Assembly (NCBI GenBank): GCA_938743325.2
Contig: OW568883.1
Span: forward strand, 124,001-188,000
Source: Pycnococcus provasolii
Lineage: Eukaryota; Chlorophyta; Pseudoscourfieldiophyceae; Pseudoscourfieldiales; Pycnococcaceae
Length of the DNA: 64,000 bases
Reading direction: 5' to 3'
In this document: positions 20,878 through 30,662 of the stretch, one piece after another
How positions within the stretch are numbered: position 1 is the stretch's first letter
Layout of the letters: each line of letters opens with the position of its first letter
Notes under the pieces: model-generated
The model's database searches: none
The model's input: only the letters and a program-made list of their open reading frames with translations
What the model was told of the DNA's origin: nothing
Made by a program: the position numbers and the translations under genes

Positions 20878-22641
20878 TTACTTTGCACCAGCGGCAGTCA
20901 CGAGGCGTGTGACCTCCTCCGCAAGTGCCGTTGCTGCCTCAGGCGTTGCCGCCTCAGCGTAGACGCGCACCACGTCCTCCGTTCCGCTGGGACGCGCGAA
21001 CGCGCGCGCGCCAGCTCCAGCGGCAGCCACAGCCTTGTCGATCTGACCCTGCAGTCCGGTTGGCGAGACGCAGATCGCCTCGTTGTCTGCGTCAGTGACG
21101 AAAGCGGTTCGGTCCGGTACCTTCGCCTTCATCTGCAGGCTTGGCACATCGGAGTAGAGGGCGAGCCAGTCCTCGAGTGACCAACCGCGTCGCTGCAGCG
21201 CGAGACTGACGAAAAGCAGCGCTGAAAAGGCATCGCCAACCGCCTGATTGATGAGGCCGTCGGCGTAGAGCAGAAGTCTTTGCGCAGGACCGAGCGACGC
21301 CTTCTCTCCATCCGTTGCACTTTCCTTTTCGGCAAGGTGTCGCAGTTGCGCGACGGCGCGCGGCGAGAAGAGCACTGCCCCATGCCCGTTCGCCTCAAAG
21401 TACACGCTCACGTCGAAGCGCGTGACGGCGACGTGGTGCAAGTGCTTCACGCCCGTCTTGGCGTAGGCTGTGCGTACACAATCTCCCAGGGTCTTGAGGT
21501 ACGCCGTGCTTCCTCCGTTCGCGTATGCCGTCTGCACGACGCCAATTGTGGCGAGGCCATGTGCAGACTGATCGCCGTGGCGCGTCGTGAGCATCTCCAG
21601 ATCTTTCGCGAGTTCCAAGGCGTGTAGGATCGCGATGCGATCGCCATCCAACAAGGCGACGTCGCGGGCGCCTGACGACGACGGCAGGTAGTACACGATG
21701 CGATCGGCGTCGCCGTCGAGGCTGCACCACGCGCTTGCCTTTGTTGCCCGCTCGACGTCCGACTCCGCCGCGGTGACACGGGGGAGCACGCGTTCCTTCT
21801 GGATGTAGTCTGCTCCGCACAGGCTGTTCAGTTTGGAGTCGCCGTTTTCGTCGCAAGCGTTGACGTCGTTGTTGACGAGTATTGTGTTATTTTTTATGCC
21901 GTACTTGTCTGGTATTGTGTCAAGCAGGAGTTTGAGCTGTGGTGCCCCAACGCCGTGCGCGCAGTCGACGGCTAAAGAAGTCTCTGCGGAAGGATTTGGC
22001 AGGTCGTCCGCGAGTTTGCAGTACGCTTCGCAGAGGCAGTTGTGGTAGTCTTCGACGAACGACCCTTCGCCTGCGTTGCTTTTGAGCACGAGCCAGTGCA
22101 GCTGTGGCGTGGTGACGACGCCGCACACGAGCGGCGTTCCTCCCGCCGCCTCGATTCCTTTGACGGCTAAGTTGGCGAGGTTCTGTCCACTTGTTCTGGT
22201 GTCGCGTCCCACTAAGACACGCGGCGGAAACTTGGGTTGCTGTCCTCCTGTCGTAGGCGTTGGTGCGATCTCCTCGAGAAGTCTCTTGACATCTTCTACT
22301 GACGTCGCCGCCGCGACATCTTCCATGAACGTTTCCCACGCAGGCGGCGCCATGGATCCGTCAACAGCGCACACTTTCACGCCGTTATCTCCGGGCGGAT
22401 TGTGCGACGCGGTCACCATCAGGCCAACAATACCCATATGAGGAGGAGGAGAATCACCACGAGAAGACGCCAATGATGAAAGCGAAGAAAGCGAGAATCG
22501 CGAGCAGCACAAACCAACACGGTACAGCAGACCCGTGGAATTCAATAATTCAGAGGAGGAGCGAAAACCAGCCGTGCCGTAGCTTATAAGCAAAGAAGGA
22601 GTGTGTCCTGAGAGCAAAGAGGCATCCAGGGAGGCGGACAT
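20878..22641 (-). CDS. AGM1: Phosphoacetylglucosamine mutase
   Basis: Interconverts GlcNAc-6-P and GlcNAc-1-P on the route to UDP-GlcNAc, needed for N-glycans, GPI anchors and chitin-like polymers. About 587 residues; I choose the ATG at 22641, five codons inside a frame opening at TTG. SYGTAGFRSS matches the family's N-terminal substrate loop, TASHNP (Ser near 79) is the phospho-serine loop, SLDGDADR is the metal-binding loop, and RPSGTEDVVRVYAEA is the phosphate-binding C-terminal motif. These features, and the C-terminal domain, favour AGM1/PGM3 over ordinary phosphoglucomutase. Length is slightly above the usual 530-560. It converges with the TMEM131-like gene, 139 bp between stops. Confidence 0.92.
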   Translation of the reverse strand: MSASLDASLLSGHTPSLLISYGTAGFRSSSELLNSTGLLYRVGLCCSRFSLSSLSSLASSRGDSPPPHMGIVGLMVTASHNPPGDNGVKVCAVDGSMAPPAWETFMEDVAAATSVEDVKRLLEEIAPTPTTGGQQPKFPPRVLVGRDTRTSGQNLANLAVKGIEAAGGTPLVCGVVTTPQLHWLVLKSNAGEGSFVEDYHNCLCEAYCKLADDLPNPSAETSLAVDCAHGVGAPQLKLLLDTIPDKYGIKNNTILVNNDVNACDENGDSKLNSLCGADYIQKERVLPRVTAAESDVERATKASAWCSLDGDADRIVYYLPSSSGARDVALLDGDRIAILHALELAKDLEMLTTRHGDQSAHGLATIGVVQTAYANGGSTAYLKTLGDCVRTAYAKTGVKHLHHVAVTRFDVSVYFEANGHGAVLFSPRAVAQLRHLAEKESATDGEKASLGPAQRLLLYADGLINQAVGDAFSALLFVSLALQRRGWSLEDWLALYSDVPSLQMKAKVPDRTAFVTDADNEAICVSPTGLQGQIDKAVAAAGAGARAFARPSGTEDVVRVYAEAATPEAATALAEEVTRLVTAAGAK

Positions 22642-22914
22642 TTCAATCTTCTTCAACTTTCGATGGAGTTGCCCGGATGGAGGGGGGAAATGCAGTACTC
22701 AAAAGTAGGGGTTACGACAAGGCTCTCTCTCCCTCCCGGGCCCCGGGCACCGGCCTACTTCCTACTACCTTAGTACTAGTTGGTACTTTACTTGGTCACT
22801 GCGCTGCCGGCGACCCCTTTTTCCGCCGCGACGAGTGCGGCGGCGCCTTCCGGTGGAAGAGCGATTGAACGTGGAGCCGGTTGCTCCTCCACGTCCAGCT
22901 CTGCAGGAGTGTGC
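22642..22914. other. Intergenic region upstream of AGM1
   Basis: GC-rich promoter-side sequence with CCCGGGCCCCGGGC at about 22735. No gene is recognised. Confidence 0.4.
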
Positions 22915-23728
22915 TCACTCAGCGGTTTCGCTAGGATCTTCTGCCCCGGGTTTGAAATGAGAAAGCACCGACTTGAACGCCGCGTTCAACGTCGTCAGTT
23001 GCGAAACGGTGGCCGTAAGGATTTTGGCTCTCACCTCAGGCATCATCTTCACCTCAACAAATTTCGAGCGTTGGCAGAAATGTAGCAGCACCTCCAAGTG
23101 TGACGCGCACGCACGTCGCCGGCGCGTACAACGAGTTCGAGAGGCTCACTGCGTCACAGCAGTTCGAGCGCGTGCAAGGATCGGTGCACCATAGCGTGCA
23201 GTCGTGCACGATCGCATGAGCCGACTGCTCGAACGCGTGCACAAGCAAAAAAGCGCCCGTCACGGGGGGAGTCTAAAAACCTCCGCGTCTCCCGCGTGCG
23301 CATCACCGGCGTGTTTCACAACAGCAAACAAGGTACTTTGGATAGTTTTCTGGTTTGAAGTGGCGTCCAGTAGGGCTAGTCGCAGCCACCATGGTGACTA
23401 GCCCGAGCCGTTTCCCGACTCCCCTTCCTGCTTAGAATCGGCCAGCAAGGAGACATTATTGAATCGAGAAGTAGCACCATCTGGAAGCCGACACTTCGGT
23501 TCATTGTGACCAAGCAAAACTCTTCTCCAGCTCGTCCGTCTTGAATGGAACCACGGCGACACCAGTCGCGCGCCACCCACCCATGTACTTTCGTTGCCGT
23601 GCTGGCCGCATGAACGCCGAACAGAACGCCAAAGCACCGGCGAGGCACCCTGGCTGTGTGGCCTCGTAGTCCCCAAACAGTTGCCGCTCGATGTCGTCGT
23701 CGTCACGAACCTCCGCGAACCTGGTCAT
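22915..23728 (-). other. Possible intron-containing or decayed gene (two protein-like segments)
   Basis: Two open stretches on the minus strand look more protein-like than background but do not form one frame. The upstream part starts with an ATG at 23728 and reads MTRFAEVRDDDDIERQLFG, then GCLAGALAFCSAFMRPARQ and VPFKTDELEKSFAW, ending at 23501. The downstream part, 23097 to 22915, reads FVEVKMMPEVRAKILTATV followed by LTTLNAAFKSVLSHFKP, and ends at a stop. A third open stretch (23263-23054, another frame) overlaps its start. A small gene with one or more introns, unusual here, or a pseudogene would explain this. No family was recognised. Confidence 0.3.
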
Positions 23729-24052
23729 GAAATATTCATGGACAATCTGTCAATCTCTTCTGCCGTTACTGCGAACGTGTACAACGCCCCGAGTCCCCGA
23801 CCAAAATTGTCCGACCCTTCAATTTTTGGTGGGGCCCGCATGGGCCCGATTTTTGCCATTATGGATTTGTGTTCTACGGTGCATCCCCAAAAGGCCCAAA
23901 CAAATGATGCACAAAATTTTGCACTGTTTGTTTTTGTTAATTTTAACAGGTCAATTCCGACGAGGGAGGGAGGGGTTCCGACAGGGAACCCCAAAAAACA
24001 TAATCATCCCATCGCCAACATCCGGATCATAATCCAGATCACACTGATCAGT

Positions 24053-25744
24053 ATGTCGTCGGGCATGTCCCGTTCGCATAATCGTGTCCTGTTGGATTAC
24101 CTGGTGTTTATCATCTTGCTGAGCATAATCACCGCGCGCATGTACCACGGTGGCCGTCTCGCCTTCATGGTAACGCGTGACTCGCTCCACCACTCCCATT
24201 CCCAGGGTGGTTCTTCAAAAGGAGGGGGTTCATCACAGGGGGGGCATTCGCAGTCTCGGAGGTCCCAGTCTTCGCGGGTTCAGGCGGGTGGTTCCCCTGG
24301 TTCATTCAGGAGCCGTTTGGTGGGTTCGGTCGGGTTAGCTCGGTCTGGTGGTCTTCACCATGACATTGACCTTCAGGGGTCTGCTTCAGTTGGTGCTCGT
24401 TCAGGAGCGTCTTCAGCAGGGTTGGCGGCGCGACTGTCAGGGGGTGGTGGTCGTGGTGGTGGTGGCAAGTTCAGTGGTGGTGGTGGTGCGAAACCGTCAT
24501 CATCATCATCACCATCGCCAGCTGCGATACCTCTTGACGCGAAGGAAATGCAGCAGGCTGTGCACGAGCTCGAGCTCGCACACGGGGTTGGCATCGGACG
24601 GGGCGACCCGGCGCAAGCGGCGCAGAGACTAAGTGCTCTGCACGGAAAAAATACCACCACCTACACCACGGCATCCGCCACCGCCGCCGCCGCCGCCACG
24701 GAGCAAGAAGTTGTCACCGCCGAGAAAGACGCCGAACGTATGCCCGAGGAGGAACTTGACGAGAAGGCGCTCGCTCTGCGGAAGAAGAAGGAACGCGACC
24801 GCGAGGAGCGGCAGCGCGAGAGGCTGAGCGAGGAGCTGCAGAGAAGACAGGGGAGAAGCGAGGACGTCTACTGGGGAGACATGAAGGTGAACACAAACGA
24901 GCTCGGCGCGAGCTGGGACCTGCTCAAGCACCTGAAGGTGAGCGGCAGCGAAACGCCGCTCTTCACGCACAAGAGGCAGTTCGTTTACTACAACGAGACC
25001 ATGGAACGCACGATGCTGCGCCACTACCTCGAGTACGTAGAAGGCAACGAGACGATCATCTACCACTTCCCGCGCGATCTCTTCGACCTGCTGCCTCTCG
25101 AGGAACCAAAGTTTCTCTTCAAGAAGTGCGCGATTGTCGGCAACTCGGGCGTTGTGCTGCTGCGCGAGAACGGCGAGGAAATTGACAAGCACGACGCAAT
25201 CATACGCATCAACGTCGCGCCAGTGGAGGGCTTCGAGGCGTTCGTCGGACGTCGGACGACTTTCGACATCGTCAACGCGCACAACGTCAAGGAGCTGCTG
25301 ACTGGCGTGAGAAGATGGCGATCGGATTCCTCGGAGAGCAAGCTTGTCATGTTCGAGACGGCAAGCCACCACTCGCGCTACAAGCTATGCACCGGGGTGC
25401 TGCGTAGACTAGCGTACGCGAACCCGCTACTTCTCAACCCGGCGTTCAGCAACATCGCGCACAAGACGTGGGTGCAGCTCAAATTCCTGCTCGAGTCGGA
25501 GCGTAATTCGAATTACAATAGGAAGCCAATGAGCGGCTTCTTCGCCGCATTCTTCGCGATGCAGATCTGTGAGAAGACAAACTTGTACGGATTTGACGCG
25601 TACACGAGTCGACGAAGGAATTACAGGTATCACTACTTTGATAATGTGCAAGGCTTCACCGACGTTCACTCGTTCGACCTCGCGCTGGAGGTATTTCGCC
25701 TCATCGAACGGCATAATCCTGACATGCTCAAGATACATGCATGA
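24053..25744 (+). CDS. Sialyltransferase-like glycosyltransferase (GT29 family)
   Basis: 563-residue type II membrane protein. The frame is open from 23594 but begins at TTG through unconvincing sequence, so I use the ATG at 24053, which puts a signal anchor at residues 13-30 (LLDYLVFIILLSIITARM). A Ser/Gly-rich then charged stalk (to about 280) precedes the catalytic domain. Sialyl motif L starts near residue 355 (KKCAIVGNSGVVLLRENG, then DKHDAIIRINVAP). Motif S is near 491 (MSGFFAAFFAMQICEKTNLY) and a motif III/VS-like YHYFD near 525. Animal relatives transfer sialic acid in the Golgi; green plants and algae mostly lack sialic acid, and their GT29 members use Kdo or remain uncharacterised, so the donor is unknown. 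Confidence 0.85.
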   Translation: MSSGMSRSHNRVLLDYLVFIILLSIITARMYHGGRLAFMVTRDSLHHSHSQGGSSKGGGSSQGGHSQSRRSQSSRVQAGGSPGSFRSRLVGSVGLARSGGLHHDIDLQGSASVGARSGASSAGLAARLSGGGGRGGGGKFSGGGGAKPSSSSSPSPAAIPLDAKEMQQAVHELELAHGVGIGRGDPAQAAQRLSALHGKNTTTYTTASATAAAAATEQEVVTAEKDAERMPEEELDEKALALRKKKERDREERQRERLSEELQRRQGRSEDVYWGDMKVNTNELGASWDLLKHLKVSGSETPLFTHKRQFVYYNETMERTMLRHYLEYVEGNETIIYHFPRDLFDLLPLEEPKFLFKKCAIVGNSGVVLLRENGEEIDKHDAIIRINVAPVEGFEAFVGRRTTFDIVNAHNVKELLTGVRRWRSDSSESKLVMFETASHHSRYKLCTGVLRRLAYANPLLLNPAFSNIAHKTWVQLKFLLESERNSNYNRKPMSGFFAAFFAMQICEKTNLYGFDAYTSRRRNYRYHYFDNVQGFTDVHSFDLALEVFRLIERHNPDMLKIHA

Positions 25745-25844
25745 ATGTCGTGTACTTTTCTCCCACCATTCTTTATTTAAAAGACTGTTCATTTTGATTG
25801 TATTATAAGAAAAAAAAAAAAGATTTACAAAATTATTACGAATT

Positions 25845-28760
25845 CTACAAGTGTGCGCGCTCTCGTGCCTTCTCCACCTCCCTTGTCTTGCTGCTCTGCT
25901 TCTTCGCGCGCTTTTCGAGCGCGTCGCGAACGCGTGCTCTCTCTTTGTTGTTCTCGCCCTCCTTCGACGCGTCGCGCCAAAGATTGGCATCCTCCGCCTC
26001 CTCCGCCGTGGCATATTCCACAGATAGAGGGCGCCCGTAAAGGTGCAACGACTGCGCACCGGAGTGCGCGGTGGCAGCCTCGCTGCGCGTGGCGAATTCA
26101 ACAAAGGCATATCCCTTGTGGCGCCCGTCGCCACGCTTGGGTAGGCGAACAGAGTGACCTCCGAATGCCGCAAAGAGCTGCTGCAGGTCCTTCTTCGTTG
26201 CCTCGAAAGCGACATTGCGCACAACGAGCTTCGGTGCAATCGCACTTGGCGCCGCCGCCGCCGAGGCTGAGCCGTTGCCACGCAGTGCACCAGTCGCAAC
26301 CTGCGCAGTGAGTGTGTGCCCATCGAGCACAGTGCCATCGAGGTCGCGAGCCGCGCGAGCAGCCTCCTCGGGCGTCGCGAGCTCTACGAAGCCAAAGCCT
26401 GCAGAGAGCATCTTGGTACCATCTGAGCCAGGCTTCGGCCGCTTGACGACTGTTGCCGCTCGCAGGCTACCCGCCCACGGAGTGCCACCTCGCTTGGAGC
26501 GCCGACTGCCGATGGAAGCGGCGTGCGCACGAAGCCCAGCATCGTCTGTCGCAAAGGCAAGGTTGCGTACGTAGATCGATCGTGAGCGAGGAGCGTCCGC
26601 GTCCGCGTCCGTGGCTGCGTCAGGCGCCGACTTTCCACCTGCATCTTCACTGGCTGGCGTGGAGTTGGCCTGCTGCGGCTTAGCAGCACCGTCGAGAACA
26701 TCGCGCGGCGCCCACTCCAGGTACAGTGGGCTCGTGCGAAGCTTGCGAAAGCAAAGAGCACGCAGTGCACGCCTCGCGTCGGAAGCCTCAGAAAATTCCG
26801 CGAGAGCAAGAGGTGCCCCGTTTGGCGGGTACACAAGCCGAACGAGCGGGCCGTGCGCCTCCAGCAAACTACGCAGCTCTTCCTCACGCACGCCCGCCGC
26901 GAGGTTCTTCAGAAGAAGCGCAGTCCGCGAGCGCGGCGGTGCAGAACTTCCATTTTGCTTCGCCTCCGAACGTGCAGCCTGCAGGCTCGTGACGTTCACT
27001 CCCTGGCTTTCAAAGTACGCGATGGTTTCCTGTAGAACCTGCGCCTCTGCCAACGCCACGTGCACAGCTGCGCTCGCCCCCCCCGGCGTCGAGTCGTCAC
27101 CGCCAAGAAGCTGTGCCTTGGACGTACCTAGACGCGATGCTGCAAGCGATGCCGCCGTGTCGCTATTAACGAAGAGTGAATTCCACGATGCCTTGTCCGT
27201 ACCAGCGACAGCCGCAGCTCGCCGCTCACGTTCCTGAATGTCTTGGTACCTGCCGCCGCGCCCCTTGCCGTCCTCATCTGCATCGCCCTCGACAGGGATC
27301 TCCTTCATAACGACCTGCGGCTTTGCGATGCGAATCCTGAGCACACGTCCTTGGAATGTTGCTCCTCCAAGCCGCTCCAGCGCACCGTGCGCCGTCTCTG
27401 GATCTGCGTAGTGAGCGTAGGCAAACCCACGACTTGCGCCAGTGGAAGCATCAATAACCATGTGAACCTGCGTGGGTGGTGGGTCCGTCATCTCCGTGAG
27501 GAAGTCATGCAATTCCTCCTCTGATGCGATGTATGGTAAATTCTGAAGCAGCAGGCGATTGCTTTCTGCTAGGACATCATCCTCGTGTTCGCCGTCGCCG
27601 TTAGTGGCATCTCGATTTGACTTTGCTGGTTCGCTGTCGTCGTCGTCGTCGTCGTCGTTGCTTTTATCATCATCGTCGTCGTCGTCGTCCTTCCCTTTGC
27701 CCTCCTCCTGCTCGGGCATTTCGTTGAACGTTCCCGCGACTTGGCGCCTCCGCATGTATTCGAGGTCGGATAAGCCTGCGTCTGTGCCATCCTCGCCACC
27801 TGCGTCGTCGTCGTCGTCGTCGTCGTCGTCCATTGGGTCATCTCCGTCGTTGTCCTCCGCCTGCTGTTGCTGAGCTGCCAGCTTTGCCGCTTCTTTCTTT
27901 GCGAGCTTTGCCGCTCTACGTTCCGCCTTGGTTGCCTCTGCTTCCGCCGCGGCGGCTGCCGCCGCACCTTCGAAAGCTGCGTCGTCGTTTGCCCATATGT
28001 GTCCACGTGCGCTTCCCTTATTGCTCGCAAGTGCAAGAAATTCGCGCAGCTTTGGGTCTTTCGCGAGTTCTTCGTCCGTGAATACGTGCTGAGCCGTTTT
28101 GGCTTTCTTTTTGTTTGTTTTACCGTCGTCGTCGTCGTCAGCAGCAGCAGCAGCGTCGTTATATTCACTTCCTTCTTTCGTTTGTTTTCTCTTCATTTCG
28201 CGGTTCGCCGACGAACCTTCGGAGTACTTGCTCCACGGTCTCTCTGCTGAGTTTGCGTCGTATGCCGCCGCATGTTCGTCTTTTGCGCGTGCCGGTTCCA
28301 GTTTCAGTCGATACGTATCCATGAACGCGCCGTCGAAGTACGCGTGTGCGCGTGCGCATTCTTCGGCTGTGCTGAATCCCACGAATCCGAATCGGCGCGA
28401 CACTAAGCCGTTGGGTTGCACGACAGATTTTTGACCACGTCCTCCTCGCTGATTCGACCGAGCATTACCACCACCACCACCACCACCACGTGTCGAGCGA
28501 CCACCATTCGACGAGTCAACACCAGAGAGACCACGTCCAGCAGGGAGGTACACGACGAAACATTCCGTGATCATGAACGACACGTGGGAAGAACGAGACG
28601 ACTCTGAAGAGGCATTATTTCCGAAGAAGGCCGAAAGCCTTGCACTAGAGCACAAGGGAGGGAGGTTGCGAACGCAGAGACGAGTCACATTATTTGAACC
28701 AATTGTCAAAGACAATGAATGATGAGAGCCACCACCATGAAGGGAAGGAGACGACGCCAT
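25845..28760 (-). CDS. Mrd1/RBM19-like ribosome-biogenesis RNA-binding protein
   Basis: 971-residue protein with five RNA-recognition motifs, at about 27-160, 400-480, 611-685, 726-822 and 842-918. Mrd1 (yeast) and RBM19 (animals) bind pre-rRNA and U3 snoRNA in the nucleolus for early 18S processing. The first RRM carries RLCVRNLP and a split RNP-1 (RRFGFVGF), followed by DGAFMDTYRLKLE, typical of RBM19 RRM1. The last has KLVVRNVAFEAT and KGYAFVEF, then LHLYGRPLSVEYA, closely like the final RRM of the family. Five rather than six RRMs matches yeast Mrd1. RRM1 is interrupted by a Gly-rich loop (about 75-115), and long Asp runs lie at 300-390. ATG at 28760. Confidence 0.92.
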   Translation of the reverse strand: MASSPSLHGGGSHHSLSLTIGSNNVTRLCVRNLPPLCSSARLSAFFGNNASSESSRSSHVSFMITECFVVYLPAGRGLSGVDSSNGGRSTRGGGGGGGNARSNQRGGRGQKSVVQPNGLVSRRFGFVGFSTAEECARAHAYFDGAFMDTYRLKLEPARAKDEHAAAYDANSAERPWSKYSEGSSANREMKRKQTKEGSEYNDAAAAADDDDDGKTNKKKAKTAQHVFTDEELAKDPKLREFLALASNKGSARGHIWANDDAAFEGAAAAAAAEAEATKAERRAAKLAKKEAAKLAAQQQQAEDNDGDDPMDDDDDDDDDAGGEDGTDAGLSDLEYMRRRQVAGTFNEMPEQEEGKGKDDDDDDDDKSNDDDDDDDSEPAKSNRDATNGDGEHEDDVLAESNRLLLQNLPYIASEEELHDFLTEMTDPPPTQVHMVIDASTGASRGFAYAHYADPETAHGALERLGGATFQGRVLRIRIAKPQVVMKEIPVEGDADEDGKGRGGRYQDIQERERRAAAVAGTDKASWNSLFVNSDTAASLAASRLGTSKAQLLGGDDSTPGGASAAVHVALAEAQVLQETIAYFESQGVNVTSLQAARSEAKQNGSSAPPRSRTALLLKNLAAGVREEELRSLLEAHGPLVRLVYPPNGAPLALAEFSEASDARRALRALCFRKLRTSPLYLEWAPRDVLDGAAKPQQANSTPASEDAGGKSAPDAATDADADAPRSRSIYVRNLAFATDDAGLRAHAASIGSRRSKRGGTPWAGSLRAATVVKRPKPGSDGTKMLSAGFGFVELATPEEAARAARDLDGTVLDGHTLTAQVATGALRGNGSASAAAAPSAIAPKLVVRNVAFEATKKDLQQLFAAFGGHSVRLPKRGDGRHKGYAFVEFATRSEAATAHSGAQSLHLYGRPLSVEYATAEEAEDANLWRDASKEGENNKERARVRDALEKRAKKQSSKTREVEKARERAHL

Positions 28761-29188
28761 GACTCACCAGGGAGCAGAGCAGGACTTCACCACCTGTAGG
28801 TCTTCGAGCCAGGGAGGGGCGAGGGGTGAATGGCGGAGGATGGCGGCGCCTAACCCTAACCCTGACCCGGCGGCGCCTAACCCTAACCCTAACCCTAACC
28901 TTTGGGGCAGGGCTCCGTGGTCCAAAGTTCCAAACTCGGGGTTAGCAACCGAGGGTCCAAACTCGGGACTGACTGGGCGAGTGGGCGAGGGCGAGAGGAG
29001 GGGAATGATTGGGGATCCCTTAAAGGTCCATACTCATACTGTGGTAGATCAGTTTTATTCGGTTTTGAGGTTTCAGGTCAGATTTTTTAGTTTAGATTTT
29101 CCCTTGAGATATTTCACTTCAGAATCCCCGTCACACCCACTCCACACTGGCTTAGTTCCAGTTGGCTGTTCCCACAGGCTCGCGATCT
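28761..29188. promoter_or_regulatory. Divergent spacer with telo-box-like CCCTAA repeats
   Basis: Shared upstream region of Mrd1 and the retropepsin-fold gene. It carries two blocks of CCCTAA-type repeats, about 28849-28865 and 28876-28900, separated by GGCGGCG. In land plants AAACCCTAA 'telo-boxes' are common in promoters of ribosome-biogenesis genes; a regulatory role here is inference. An open frame crossing the region begins inside the Mrd1 start and is not credible. Confidence 0.5.
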
Positions 29189-30568
29189 ATGGCACACGCA
29201 TCATGGAAGGCTGGCTCGCCAATGAAAACCTCAGCCTCGCGTTTTTCAGGGACTTCATCATGTTTAGGCCGACATGTTTCTGCTCCTGGCTCCCATTTTC
29301 ATTTTAATTTTAATTCTGCGCCGAGGCGTCCTCGTTCATGCCCTGTAGTCTTTTCGTCATCTGGTGGTGGTGACGACAGCGCTGATGACAAACTTGCGCC
29401 TACCGGGCCATCGACCATCGCGGCGCTGACGGAGATGCTCGGCGGCGAAGATGATGTGCCAGCAGCCGATGCCGATGCCGATGCCGATGCCACGACCGCC
29501 GAACCGTACGCACCGCCAACCACGGAGAGTGAGAACGGCGAGTTCGTGCACGCGCCGCTGATCCGCCGACCTTCCCCCGCGCCGGCGGAGGGCATGCCCG
29601 CGGGCGAGTACGTCGCGCTCGCGCTGCGATTTCCCAACCTTGCGACGAGCAATCAGAGGACGCAGGAACAGCGCGGAGTGTCCCTCGACTTCGTGCTCGA
29701 TACCGGCTCGTCTGCCGACATTGTGCTCCCGCCCGTCGCCCAGGAGCTTCAGCTCGAGGAGGTTGGCGAGCAGCCAGCCGGCGCGGGTGCGCTCGGTGCG
29801 GGGCTGCAAAGCGGCAAGATCGTGATGCTCGGTGACACGCAGCTCGACTACCTGCCGCCCGACCGCCGCTTCGCCTTCATCACGGGGTTCAACGCCGCCG
29901 CGCTCTTTGTGCCGACGCCGGGGGTTGCGGGAATCCTTGGAAAGCCGTTCTTCGACTCGTTCGACGCCATCGACGTGCGCGTGAACGCGGGCACCGGCAA
30001 CCACACCGCGCTCTTCCACGCCGCCTTTGATGCTGATGCCGCCATGGCGGAGTCGGGGCTACGACGCATCGCAGTGGACGCGAGTGGGCCTGGAGGTTTG
30101 CCCATTGTGATGGTGAGCGTGAACGGTGGGCCGCCGATGCGTGGGCTCCTCGACACGGGTGCGCCAATTACAATTTTGAATCGCGCCGCGGCTGACGCTG
30201 CCGGCGTGACGCTCATGGCAGACGCCGATGCCGCACCGCCAAGCGCACCACCAACCGGCGGCTTGCTGTCGATGTTTCAGTCACCGCCGCCGCCGCCGAA
30301 GCCAGAGCGCGGCGCCGCGTGGGTCGGCGGCGCTGGCGGCGTTGCGCCAATCAGGCTCGTCGCATCGGAGCACGCCGTCGCCGTCGCCGCGGACGGCGTT
30401 CAACTCGCGGACGTGCCCGTTTTGGTGGGCGATCTGCCCGGGTTTGCGGCGCTTGGGGCGGGAGAGGACGAGCCGGCGGTGCTCCTCGGCTGGGACGCGC
30501 TCCGAGGAGGAGGAGGCACTGCGCGCCGCATCGTCTTTGGCACGCGGCGCGGCTTCCTGCTGGCGTAG
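29189..30568 (+). CDS. Two-domain retropepsin-fold aspartic protease-like protein, probably organellar
   Basis: 459-residue protein. The ATG at 29189 gives an N-terminus rich in Ser, Arg and Ala with no acidic residue over the first 50 positions, like a chloroplast transit peptide. Two retropepsin-type halves follow. The first has the active-site triad DTGS in FVLDTGSSADIVLP with a downstream GILGKPFFDSFDAIDV. The second has DTGA in GLLDTGAPITILN and ends with LGWDALRGGG. Each half resembles the gag-asp/retropepsin family of cellular aspartic proteases rather than a retroviral polyprotein, as there is no integrase or reverse transcriptase nearby in frame. Whether both DTG sites work together in one active site or separately cannot be told. 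A poly-Ala/Asp (DADADADA) tract lies near residue 90. Confidence 0.7.
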   Translation: MAHASWKAGSPMKTSASRFSGTSSCLGRHVSAPGSHFHFNFNSAPRRPRSCPVVFSSSGGGDDSADDKLAPTGPSTIAALTEMLGGEDDVPAADADADADATTAEPYAPPTTESENGEFVHAPLIRRPSPAPAEGMPAGEYVALALRFPNLATSNQRTQEQRGVSLDFVLDTGSSADIVLPPVAQELQLEEVGEQPAGAGALGAGLQSGKIVMLGDTQLDYLPPDRRFAFITGFNAAALFVPTPGVAGILGKPFFDSFDAIDVRVNAGTGNHTALFHAAFDADAAMAESGLRRIAVDASGPGGLPIVMVSVNGGPPMRGLLDTGAPITILNRAAADAAGVTLMADADAAPPSAPPTGGLLSMFQSPPPPPKPERGAAWVGGAGGVAPIRLVASEHAVAVAADGVQLADVPVLVGDLPGFAALGAGEDEPAVLLGWDALRGGGGTARRIVFGTRRGFLLA

Positions 30569-30662
30569 CTAGCTGCTGTGCTGTGTGTTGCCCTAACTGT
30601 AATAATCAAGTAATAACCAATGAGCGGGATAGTAGTAAGGGAAAACGTCTACACGAACATTA

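Noticed and set aside
23594-24052. N-terminal extension of the GT29 protein
   Set aside because: Begins at TTG, lacks protein character and would hide the signal anchor.
25427-26338. 303-codon open frame on the minus strand
   Set aside because: It overlaps the ends of both the GT29 and Mrd1 genes, which have strong family signatures in their own frames.
28759-29307. 182-codon frame across telomere-like repeats (Asn-Pro repeats)
   Set aside because: Its start overlaps the Mrd1 start codon and it reads CCCTAA repeats; overlaps the start of the protease gene in another frame.
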